Below, piece by piece: positions 10,097-20,917 of a DNA stretch of 64,000 bases (within the stretch, counting starts at the first letter, position 1; every line of letters starts with the position of its first letter). The position numbers were made by a program, and so were the translations under genes. A model generated the notes under the pieces. The model was not told the DNA's origin. It saw only the letters and a program-made list of their open reading frames with translations, and ran no database searches. Source of the stretch: Copromyces sp. CBS 386.78 (Eukaryota; Ascomycota; Sordariomycetes; Sordariales; Sordariaceae); the NCBI GenBank assembly GCA_030685235.1, contig MU839085.1, positions 1 through 64,000 of the forward strand. Reading direction: 5' to 3'.

Positions 10097-12835
10097 ATGC
10101 GAGCCGTGCCTCCTGTGCTGCGACATGTAGCTCGCCCAGGCCGCTCCACCATATCGCACTTATACAGGGACGCTGTGCACTTACAAGCATCTGGACGACC
10201 AGGATGCGTCAACTTTTCAACAAGAGCGCGCTGGTCGAGGTCGTTGATGGCATGCACACTTGATGAGAGTTTGGCGGCGGAAGAAGACCCCGGTGTTCGG
10301 AATACAAAGACGGCTGAGGCCTCGGCAGTACAGGCGCTACCAGGCCAAGCGTCAAACACATACGACCTGTCAAGATGGCCGGGCTTTCGGACATCCCGCA
10401 ATCATCCCTTTAACCGCGACGATTGGGGTATCTTGACGGCTACTGAGGAAGACTTGCGCTTCCAGTGTGATGTCCTCGCAGATACACCAAAGGATGGGCA
10501 GCCGCGACTGGTTGACTGGCCACAGTATGCGAACGACATCACTCTTTGGTCGTGCATACTTGAGCACCGCCAACGTACCGAGGGAGATGTCGGAGTCGCT
10601 GCAGTTCTCGAGGGCCTGCAAAAACGACGAGCCTTGAAGGAAGTGGAAGGCCCAATTGCTGAGCAATTCTGGCAAGCAATACTAGATGTGGCCGTTCGCG
10701 ATCAAGAAATACTACACAGTGCTTGGTTATATGCTGAGTGGCTCTACAGCGACCACGGAGTCCTTTGGCCAAACCTCTATGCAGGCGTTGTATCTTTCTT
10801 CATCGGTAAACAAGATATACAATCAACTCTGATATGGCACTTGCGCCTAAGCTCGTCATTTTGTCCCGATTCTGAGCCCCTTAGCCAAGTGCTGAAGCAG
10901 TTCATCACTAATTCAGACGCAAAGGTTCGAGAAATCCTACAAGCACTCTACATGACGAGTGTCCGCCAGAACCTCTACGACGAGTTCATCCCCTACCTCT
11001 TCGCTCAAGGAGAGGAAGGTATTGCCCGTGATTGGCGTCGGCTGTTTATTTCCCACCACGACTTTCCAACAACCAAAGCTTCTCGGCCATTTTTACAGTT
11101 TTTGGTCGGCTTTCATCCGAAAATCCAGTTAACGACCAAAGAACAGTCTGTCCTTACGCAGAGTACACCTGCGCTTCTGAGAAGTGTAGAACTGAACAAG
11201 CCCCTAAGAGATAACCACTCGCAAGTTGACGTCAGCTTCGACTACCAAATTTCCAAAAGTCTGGGCAATGTGTTCGGCATCAAGGAACAAACAGATAACG
11301 ACAGCTTGGGCGCTAGATGGTTTGCGGCCCTCGACTTCTCCATCGAAACCATCATTGGCACAGTCTCGAGTCTCGGTTTCTCTGAAATTGGGCCCCTCTC
11401 GTTACAGGCCATTGCCCGGCGCGAACCATCTCCCGACCGACTCCTCCACCACATTGCACAGCTGCAAGAGTCTGGCATTGGAATTGGTAACTCAACCTAT
11501 TCGAAGACACTACAACACCTTGCTATAGTTGGCGACGAGGAACTGTTCGAGGGTCTTGTTTATACAACCATGCATCCGGAAGAGTTCGACAACTTTGTCA
11601 AACACCCCTCATTTCTGCGTTGCGCCGCTGCGGAGCGAGACTTCATGCTCTGTCGTCTCCTGTTGGAAGCTAGTCATCTCAAAACAACACAACTTCTGGA
11701 AGAGTTGGCGAACGAAGCATTGTTGGTCTGCTTGAAGGCTAATAGCGCTTCAGCTATGGTTGGGTTCTTTGATATTATGGCCGATGGAAAAATCGAAATG
11801 ATGCACTCCACGGCCGATGCTATCTCACAACATATATGCGAAGAGATAGTACCACGGCCTGCCAAAGATCGCGTGAACATTTCCTCCTATGCCACCATGC
11901 ATAGACGGCTTCTACGACTCGGATATCCTCTCACAGCCGAAGCATCTCAGATCATTCTCTTCAGACTCGGACGTGAGGGACTGCATGACGAGCGCGACGA
12001 CCTTGCGTTGGACATTGTCAGTTTCTTTGAGGGTAGTTTGGGACCTGAGAAAGGCTCTTTCCGAGTTCACAAGCTCGATCTTCCCGACGCAGTCGCTCAG
12101 CAATTGCCGAAGTCAGAAATGTTTATGTGGCTTCCATCCAAACTGAGCACGACGAGCCCTTGCCATCCACTACACATGGTGTTTAGTAGCGAGCTCTTGG
12201 GGTCAATGATCCGCTGGGGTTTTCGCAGCTCCAGGGGTATGCCTTGGAATGGAATAGAGTTCTCGAAGCCAGCAGATTTCTTCTTTGCCCGAGGTATCAA
12301 ACTCGTGGCAATGCTCAAGGAGAGGGGTGTGAGGGCTGATGATTCTTTTGTGCGCTCGGTAATCGTCCCGGCCCTCACTGTGCTCTTGATCTCAGGCGAG
12401 ATCAAGCGCTTCCACCGGCCTCAAAAAGACAGTCATCACTACGTCCCCCCAAAAGTGAGGGAGACGCTTTCACTCAAAGAAGCCATCAGGTTATGCAACC
12501 TTGCCTATGGCTCCTACGTCCTGGAACGTCTGCCCGAGTTGATCCACCACTCAATGAAGGAGTGGAAGCTCAAGCTTAGACAGACGCAGCCAGAGCTCTT
12601 CATACCTCGCAAACGCGAGTATGCGGTGGGGAGCATGCTGTGGGTGAAGTACGGCCCAGGTGGTAGGCCACCGTTCGCCACAAAACTAAAACATCTAAAT
12701 CGACAACAACAAGAGGGAGCAGAGGCCAGTCAAGACCCAGACGCGCAAAGCTCAAACGGCAGGAAAGGCTCAAAAGTCAAGACGGAAGACGACTTTTTCC
12801 AGGACTTTGAGGGATTCCATCGCTTCCTCAAGTAA
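10097..12835 (+). CDS. Large probable mitochondrial helical-repeat (PPR-like) protein
   Basis: One exon of 912 residues. The open frame extends upstream to a GTG at 10073, but the first ATG in frame is at 10097. From there the product begins MRAVPPVLRHVARPGRS, rich in Arg and lacking acidic residues, like a mitochondrial presequence. The rest is almost wholly alpha-helical in appearance, with short helix-turn-helix units typical of fungal pentatricopeptide-repeat proteins acting on mitochondrial mRNA. I see no crisp 35-residue PPR consensus and no catalytic motif. A basic C-terminal segment (KREYAVGSMLWVKYGPGGRP) precedes an acidic Ser/Gln-rich tail ending FEGFHRFLK. The function is not recognised; mitochondrial gene expression is an inference from the presequence and fold style. 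No frameshift or break was noticed. Confidence 0.7.
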   Translation: MRAVPPVLRHVARPGRSTISHLYRDAVHLQASGRPGCVNFSTRARWSRSLMACTLDESLAAEEDPGVRNTKTAEASAVQALPGQASNTYDLSRWPGFRTSRNHPFNRDDWGILTATEEDLRFQCDVLADTPKDGQPRLVDWPQYANDITLWSCILEHRQRTEGDVGVAAVLEGLQKRRALKEVEGPIAEQFWQAILDVAVRDQEILHSAWLYAEWLYSDHGVLWPNLYAGVVSFFIGKQDIQSTLIWHLRLSSSFCPDSEPLSQVLKQFITNSDAKVREILQALYMTSVRQNLYDEFIPYLFAQGEEGIARDWRRLFISHHDFPTTKASRPFLQFLVGFHPKIQLTTKEQSVLTQSTPALLRSVELNKPLRDNHSQVDVSFDYQISKSLGNVFGIKEQTDNDSLGARWFAALDFSIETIIGTVSSLGFSEIGPLSLQAIARREPSPDRLLHHIAQLQESGIGIGNSTYSKTLQHLAIVGDEELFEGLVYTTMHPEEFDNFVKHPSFLRCAAAERDFMLCRLLLEASHLKTTQLLEELANEALLVCLKANSASAMVGFFDIMADGKIEMMHSTADAISQHICEEIVPRPAKDRVNISSYATMHRRLLRLGYPLTAEASQIILFRLGREGLHDERDDLALDIVSFFEGSLGPEKGSFRVHKLDLPDAVAQQLPKSEMFMWLPSKLSTTSPCHPLHMVFSSELLGSMIRWGFRSSRGMPWNGIEFSKPADFFFARGIKLVAMLKERGVRADDSFVRSVIVPALTVLLISGEIKRFHRPQKDSHHYVPPKVRETLSLKEAIRLCNLAYGSYVLERLPELIHHSMKEWKLKLRQTQPELFIPRKREYAVGSMLWVKYGPGGRPPFATKLKHLNRQQQEGAEASQDPDAQSSNGRKGSKVKTEDDFFQDFEGFHRFLK

Positions 12836-15800
12836 GAAACAGTCAGAAGCAGCCGAGCTGCTGCGGGATACACGGTACCGACCGAATAAACCAACATCTA
12901 TTTCATATTTGTCCTCCGACTTCCGACATGTAGTCATTCGTTGCGTCATATAGATATACAACTAAGAGAGAGATCTATAGACGATAGAGTACATGGGAGT
13001 CCGCAAGGTCATGGTTTACAGGACATGATGAGTGCAAGAGAGGGAGGGCACGAGCTTTCACGAGGAGTCACAATTGAACAATCATGCTAAGGTCTGAAAC
13101 AGACAGACTTTTTGCACGAAATGTACATAGTTCAAATTCATTTACATACGTTCTGCTACATAGCCTAGTTTTTGTTTCTTCCTTACTGTTCAACGATGAG
13201 CCTGGATACCTATCAATCGACCAGATATGTTCATAAGAGACAGCCACTTCCGTCATTCAGATTATACCATCCCTCGTCGCAACTCTCTCTGCCTTTGTCC
13301 AAGAGGGTATCTAATATTCGATCAACTTAACTTCATGGTTGATCATGCCATCCAGCCATCGACGTACATCCACCCACTGGTTCCCGCCGAGTCGCCCAAC
13401 GAGGGCCGTCCGTCAACAGTACCCGGAGCTCCGTGTCATTTCCATTCTCACTCATCTTCTGTAGTAAGCCACTTCACTATCAGCACGAAAAGGCCTGGTT
13501 ATCATTCTCGCTCCCCTTTCCCACCGGCTCGCCCAGTGACGTCTGGGGACTGGCTGATTGTGCTCTGAGCCAATTCCTTGACTTCAGCAAGCGAGGTAAG
13601 GCGCTTAGCTATCATCCTCCATCGGCCACCAAGGCATCACTAGCTTTTATTGGTATGTGAACAATTCAATCCGAGCGGGGTCGGAGTGATGGGACTAAAC
13701 TACAGAAGGTGAACATTTAACATGTCACAAACCACTCGTTGTGTGTCTGCAGTGTATTGGAGGAGGGAGAGTGTGGATATGGAGGTATGGAGACACCAGG
13801 ATGGAAGGATGGAAGGTTGTAGGATTCGAAAGAAAGAAAAGAGGGGGTGTCAAAATCGTAATGGCGCTTATAGGTTGAGTAGACGCCCGGCATTGAGACG
13901 AGAAGGAGGAGGAGGAGAAGGAGAAGCCTGAGCAAGAGAAAGAGAAGGATGGGGGCAACTTGAGTGGCCTAGCTTGGTAAATACCTGGGGGTGGAGCGGA
14001 TTGCTACTGGCTATATACAAGTTCCTCTAGGTAAGTCGAACATTGGATCTTAAACAAGCTGCCTTGAAGGAAGAAAGAAGGGACAATCTTCAATAGAACC
14101 ACCCACGGGAAGCCTTTGCTCCACAAGGATTAGTCGAAAGAATAGCAGGAAAACTACGGCTTACGGTGAACCAACAGCCAGCGTGGTGTCTTATCTTTTA
14201 AGATGAGTGGCACCCAATGGTTTATGCTCATACGCATTTCACAACTGGATAGGAATGTTGGCCATAGTGTACCTAGGAGGCAGACGAACCTCATAACAGG
14301 CAGCCACTTCCTCCCCTACCCCATCATCTTGGTCTTGGTCTTGCCGGCTTCGGAGCTTTCGAGCGAGGTTAGCCTGGCCCGCCTGGCCCGCCTGGCTAGT
14401 TTCAAGCTGGGGTGATGAAAGCGCCCTATGCCCACGACAAATAACGGGACGGGATACGGGAATACAGGCTCGACAGGGTACATGTGAGTTTGTTTTTATT
14501 CCCTTCCAATGTAGACTACCTCTATATATGGTTAGGTCAGGTGGGTGGATGGGTTGGGTAGATGATCCCGTTCGACGATGGTGAAGATAACGGAGACCTG
14601 GGGGGTTTCCACCCATCGACTCATTACCATCCGATCGAACTGGACTAGACACAGGATGGAAGGGCATGGATAGTATCGGATGAATAACTGGAGAGGGTCG
14701 ACAGCTCATCAACCGAAGACAGCTGAAAGTAATCCCGCTGCTGAAGAAAGGCCAGGCAAGCTTGGAATTTTGGGGAGGCAGACAAAACGTGTTGGATGCT
14801 CAGCTAGCTTTGCGAAGAGCTGAGGGTAAGGGGAGTAACAGTTCTGGTCATATCCGGTCGTCCAAGGCTTGCTGATGGTGACTCTTGTCGGACAACTCAG
14901 AGACCTAGGCATACTTACTAGGCATGGCGTTACCTGGGAAGTTCTCGGTTTAGGATCTCCGAAGGCTTCCCAAGTCCCAACAGAAACCTTGAGCTCTTCT
15001 TCCAGTAACCAAGATGACGTAGTCCGTCCCGAAAAAGCTTATCCACAAACCAAACAATCCACGTTACTAGACCGAAGCCTCTTTGCACAGCCGCTGAGTG
15101 AACGGAGATCATACCGAAAGAGAAAACAGAAAAGCGACAAGGCAACAACCCCAACAACATGTCGTTTACTGCATGAGGTGTGTCTACCGTTTACACCCAG
15201 TACCCACTCAGAGCCGCAAGAACGATAACTCCAGAAAGGTCACACCACTTCATCATCACGTTACCAGCTGCTGAACCATCCAGAGACTTGAGAAACTCAA
15301 AGAGACTCCAGAAGAGGACTCCGAAAACGCAGAAAGGACAGCATAAACGTCGAACCCGCTTGGTGTTCGACAGGTTGATGGTTGTCAGGTCGTCTAAGAC
15401 ATCCGCCAGTGGCCAATGAGATCTGCAAGCGACCCCTGTTGCGGCGAGCGTTTGGCAGTTTTGGGTAGCTTCTAGCTTGGTGTGGATGGGACCGGGGTCT
15501 TTGGTTTTTGCGCCTCACAGTCCGCGTTTTCTCTTTCAGGGGATTTCACTTGACAGATGGCGCGGGCGGATGATGGCATGTTCGTTGCAGTCTTTCGATC
15601 TTTTCACCTTTCAGGTGGATTTCCAACGAAGAGGAAGATACTGAATTGCAACCGTATAGCGGAGGACTCCGTGATGTTGTTTGGGCAAACGAACCTAAGC
15701 TGAAGAGTTGATGCGTTGTACAAAATTCAGGGCAAAATTCGGTACAGAAGGGAGGCAGCCTGAGCCGTTGATCTGTGGTTCTGTAGCGAGCGGTCTCGAC

Positions 15801-18800
15801 GACCGGCCGCGACCGCCAAAGTGCCAGAAGTGCCACGTCACCAGCCTCACTTTCCCAGCTCAGTTTCCACTGCAATGGTACAGTATTTCGAGTGTGGCGG
15901 AGCGGCTCCCGGTAATTTGGTTGGTCAGATTCCTTGGCGATAATTCGCTCTTTGGGAGCACTCGCCACACCCATGGAGCCGACCGGCCGGTCACGACCAC
16001 GGCGAGGGCGGCCCACGACGGCGGCCACAGTGTCTCCAGCAGTTCGGGCTCGGTTTCTGAGACTTTTGAGAAGGATTCGGAATGAAGCGTATCGGGGGAC
16101 GAGGCCCAGTGGCCCAAAAATCGACCGGATGGATCACTGGACCTGTCTCGAACGTGCAGCAGTCGCATTAGAATTTAGAACGAAGGAGGAAGGCCCTGCA
16201 TGGATGACTGGCGTTAGGTCAGGTCGCTGGCGTTGGTATCTGGTGGGGCCTTTTCGGCGAAGTCAACCGATGGCCCCTGGGCGATGGAGGCTCATCGTAG
16301 CAGTAATTAACCGAACTCTTGATCATCAACGACTTTGTCAATGATGGATTGGATGCCCAATTTGTTTTCTTGGAAGGTTGGACGTCGTTTTTATGCAGAA
16401 TTCAGCTTGCCTGGTCCACCATCTTACCTACAAGCGAGGATGACTGACCAGGCAGTCTCGAGGTTCCTGGTGATACCCCCTTGTGGTTGCTGATGCACAA
16501 CCGTTGGCCTCAGGTAAGGTACCGCATGTACACTATAGTCTTAAACCCACATTCCCGTGTACCTAGTGCAGTTCTCTCCAATGTGCTGTGCCTGTGATGG
16601 TTGAAGGAAAACTACGAGTTTTTTCTCTTCAATATCCGCACCGAAAATTCTTCAACAAGCTCCAAAGTGTAGAAAAACACTCCATACTCGTTTGAGATTT
16701 TAACTCAGAAAACCCACAGAAAATCCGGCCTGACCTACCCGGTTCCAGTAGGCTTGAAATCCAGAAGGGTGTTTACTAGTCACTGTGATTGGAAAATGAA
16801 CACTCCTCCCCTTTCAGACCAAGAAAACTCACGACACCCACTTGGCCAACATGCCAAAGTGATTGGTTACAATTCCTCCTCATTTTCTAACCAATCAAAC
16901 CTTTGATCTGCGCCGAATCAAGACACTGCAGTTGAGCAAGGGGACGGATCGACGAATGGTAGCGTGGATTTGGGCGGCTGTCGAAACGATGGCTTTTCTG
17001 ACGATGCCCACTGGGCGGTTTACGGCAGGCGAACAAAGCCCCGACTTGCGAAATCCATTGGCTTCCGAGATGCTGGGGTTCATTTGTATCGCAGTAGTAT
17101 TGCGGCGCACTCTCCAGTGAGAGCTATCATTCCTGTGTGAAGAAAAAAGCGGAAGTCTGTTCATCAGTGAGACACAGCAGGGCAACCACACGATGTCTTC
17201 AATGGTACGGCGAATGTCCCAATGGCCCCCCATCCATGGTATCCATCCAACCCCTGACCAAAGAATGTCGTGCTTCCCCAGAGCAACGTGGGTGACATGG
17301 CCCGCCGATGGCTTACGGACGGACGCTTGCTTGCAATGAACTGATCGATCAGCAACCTGTCCGTCCTCCGTCGTGCTTCGCTCGTCACGACAATTACATG
17401 TAGCTATGAGCCTGTGACGAATAGACGAACCTCGTTAAGTCGGTTCCACGGGAGCGAACGCCGGAGGTTAGATCTGGGACACTCCGTGAGTCCGTTACCC
17501 TTTGCGTACAAGGACTCGCTCGGTGCGAGGGGATAATCGGATCGCTTCTCGCTGGTGCCTTTCAACATCTCTATCCCGTCTCCCACGGACGCGATTGACA
17601 CTGGATTGACACGACACGGCACAGGCCTCGCTACGGGCGTTGTGAGATGTGCGCCGACTGGGGACCTGGAGCTGGGGGGGGGGGGGGGGGGGATGGAAGA
17701 TGACGAGATGTGGACGATGGGCGACGGACCGTGGGATGGGAGATTTTGTATTGTCTGTGCCATGGTCTTGGTATTGGGGTGATGAATGGTGATGGTGCCG
17801 CCATTACACCTGAAATTATTCCCTCGGACAGGACCCGTTCTCTCCTCATTTCCTTTCTTTTGCCGGGGAGTTCATTAGCGCCTCCGGGGGATCAACGACA
17901 TGGATCCTGTCATTTTGAATGAGTTCAGGGTGTTGTTGACATTTTGCCCAATTCCGAAATCCTTGATGGCCTCGGGGGTTCTTAAGAGTGATCGGATAAA
18001 GGGTCGGATAGCAGGAAAGGCAACAGACTCTACCTACACTACCTCACGCTGACATAAAGGCTTCTCATTCCCGATGCCTGGCCCGGCATGTGAGAGAACT
18101 TGATAGGGTTGAGCACGTTTAGAGATGCCAACTTTTTCTTAGCTCTGGGTGGGTATATGACGGAGATATCACACCAAGCCTTGGTATTTGCACGAACCCC
18201 TGAGAAGTCGTTGATTTTTGTTGTAAGTGACCCTGAGATGAGGGCGAAAGAACCCCGCGTACAACCATCCATGGAACCTTGCCGTTCATCAAATTCCCGT
18301 GCCGTCTTGAGCCGATTGACTTTCTCTATTCTGATCCCAAGAGCCAGGGACATCCATGGCTATAAGATATCTGGACATGATAGTCGCGGTATGCGCGAGC
18401 TGGATAGTGCAGATACATGGTCAGACAATGGGCCGGGGGCACTGCTCTTCATATCCTCAGTCGGCCTAGATGGTCGGCCAAGGGGGGCTCGGGCGCCCAT
18501 CACCAACACGCAAATTGCTCCTGACGAGGTGAGCAGCGATCTTCGGGTCTTGAATGGAGGCTCTCGGGATGCCCAGGGAGAGTCAATGGAAAAAGAGGAT
18601 CGAATGCGACCAGAGATGGAGGGGAGAGGGGGTAGCATTGAGCAAAACCCCGTCCTTAACTCGCACCCAATGGCACACTTCGCATGGCCTTCTGGGTGCT
18701 CATAGGGCATCTCCGCATGCATATCCCAGGGCTGTCTTTGCCTGTCTTTGGTTGCGGTCCTGAGCATGAGGCGGCACAGCCGCTGGGGACACGCACTCTT

Positions 18801-20043
18801 TGCATTGTGATTTTCGATAATAACTCGAAGTTGTTTCGTTTGCCCGGTTCAATGTTGTTCTCGCAATGCAGCCGAGGTCGGTGTTTGGTGTTTCTCCACG
18901 ATTTGGCACCTGTAGCGTCAGGTACAAGACAGCAGAGGTACAGTGGAAAGAACCCCCGGGAAGGGAAGGGACGACACAGCGCCAGATTTGACGGGCACCC
19001 TTCCTTCATGGAGTTCGTCTCTCCACTCTTCCCGCTGCAGGTGCACCCTTGCACTGGACTAAATGCTATTGACACCATGCAGCCCAACCAACGGCAACGC
19101 GCCTTTTGACAGCCACTGCAGTTTCTTCTTTCCTCTCCTCAAACCACAAGAGGTCGCCAACTTGAATGCAGATTGGACACCGCTCACTGTTCTCCCCTCT
19201 TCTCTTTCCCAACTCCCAACGATGACTCTTAACTCAGGTTCCCTCCCCCTTCGGGCATCTTCCAGAAGTGTCAATTGCCAGTGCACAACGCATCATGTTT
19301 GCATTTTCCACTGCCCAATCTTCCTGCCAAGTCTTTCACCGTCTCGTCGTCGTTCATGCTGGAGATGGTCAAAAGTCAGGTGTTGTTGAGTTACAACACT
19401 TCATCCATTTGGGGCTCGAAGCTGTCTACGCCACCCCGAGAGTCAAAAGATAGCAACACGGGGTTGCCTATATCGGCACTAGCATTCTGCCATGATGGAA
19501 TTACTGCCCTGTATGAGTGGAATTACACGTCGAGTGAGGGCGGCCGTTCGGTCTACGGGCCATTGAGGTTCCCATGTCTACCATGTTCCCACCGATGGAC
19601 TGGCTATCATACCAACCCTGGCCCTTGTACTTCCCCCCGTACAAGGCCACATGGTGTACTTGGGTTGACATGGTCGACATTTCCCAAGCACATTGTCGCC
19701 GACCTTGACCATCTCATTGGCGGCAGATCTTTACTCTACGCGGCAAGTCAGGACATGGGGCCTTTTTGCCGCGCTATTGATATCTCCCGTCGTCAAACTG
19801 CTACTCTACTGCCACTCTACCTACCTCATGAGCTCTTGCCTTCACTACCCGACTAACTCTTCCTACCTTGCCATCTCGGTATCTCACTCTCTCTTCACTT
19901 TTCTCTTCTCGAGGTAGTACCTGTCCTCCCGCCTGGCTACCATCACTCCCTCATTACCACTTCAAACCGGGCAGCTTGACTCAAGTTACCCAAGCCTCGG
20001 AACGCTCTGTAGTTCCGCGAAGCTCAACTAGCAGTCAACCTAG
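12836..20043. other. Long gene-poor gap upstream of methyltransferase-like gene
   Basis: About 7.2 kb of normal, non-RIP base composition without a convincing protein gene. Open frames up to about 200 codons occur on both strands, but most begin with TTG or GTG, lack domains, and show no spliced continuation that I can support. A frame at 13433-13660 looks slightly protein-like but has no ATG. A run of 19 G lies at 17674-17692. The region may hold long regulatory DNA, leader exons or non-coding transcripts for the downstream gene. Confidence 0.5.
17674..17692. repeat. Poly-G homopolymer tract
   Basis: Nineteen G in a row on the plus strand. Such tracts are prone to slippage and quadruplex formation, and the length may be partly a sequencing artefact. 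Confidence 0.8.
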
Positions 20044-20459
20044 GTAAGTGTATCTGTTCCGTCTGCCTGGGCTCCCAATTTTTTGCTTCTTTGCTTTTCT
20101 CCATGATTTATGGATGCTACATCCGACGACGCCTTCCCTGATACGTATCCGTATTCCCCTTTGCTACTTCCACATTACTACATATCACTTGTGTTGTGAT
20201 ACCTTCCACCTCTTCAACTTAACCTAACTCCCACCACCCACACACCCTCCATCTCCTCCTGCATGACGGAGCGAGCTTACACACACAATCTGCTTCCCAA
20301 TCTATTGTACACATACACGAACAAAGGCACCTGGACCCCCTGGCTATTAGCGGCCCTCATCACATTGTACCCACACTCAACCACTTATACACCACACCCC
20401 ATGCGGGGCCCATGGTTCCCAGGAATTGAGAAAAACTAACTAGTAGACCATCCATCCAG
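20044..20459 (+). other. Probable 5' untranslated intron of methyltransferase-like gene
   Basis: A strong donor AG|GTAAGTGT at 20044 is followed by a pyrimidine-rich stretch. CTAAC lies about 20 nt before the acceptor CATCCAG|G ending at 20459. This would be a 416-nt intron in the leader of the gene starting at 20842. It is an inference from splice-site quality only. Confidence 0.45.
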
Positions 20460-20534
20460 GAACTACTGAACTATCATTCCTTATTCTCAGCCTCTTTCTT
20501 CTAAAGTTTCCGTTCTCTTGTTCTTTCGGTCATT

Positions 20535-20917
20535 ATGGACCTTGCTTAATCTACTCACCACTGTTCAACAACCTGTCGGGTATTTCAGCTCCCGGTGGAA
20601 TACTACCATAATACGGGATCAGCACTTAATTGCCACGGGCAGGATCGAGCACCGGTGTTCCGCGATACGACTAGGCTACTCCCGTTGTACCCGTCACAGC
20701 CTCCCGCGCCTGAACACATACTACCAGCGCGGTAGACTTTGGTTGTGTTACTCTTGCACAGCATTCATGTCGTGGACCACGGAGCAAGAGTCTTAGTATG
20801 GTTCTGTTAGCCGGCCTTCCTCCGTGGGATATAGGATCACAATGGCTTCCCAAAGGCCAGGACTCGGTCCTTCAGGCTTGTCAGCCGATAGCAGACTCAA
20901 AAGTCCCGGAACGATAG
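20535..20917 (+). promoter_or_regulatory. Leader with three upstream ORFs, one overlapping the main start
   Basis: Three ATGs precede the main start at 20842. A four-codon frame MDLA lies at 20535-20549. A nine-codon frame MSWTTEQES lies at 20767-20796. A 39-codon frame runs from 20798 to 20917, crossing the main ATG in another frame. The third ATG has A at -3 and G at +4, a strong context. If all three are in the mature leader, translation of the main protein should be reduced or regulated. Confidence 0.55.

Noticed and set aside
15934..16344. 136-codon Arg-rich open frame
   Set aside because: Overlapped by frames on both strands, low-complexity, with no neighbours or motifs to support it.
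18100..18705. 201-codon open frame in the large gap
   Set aside because: Starts with TTG, has no domain and no coding-like pattern, and is opposed by an equally long frame on the other strand.
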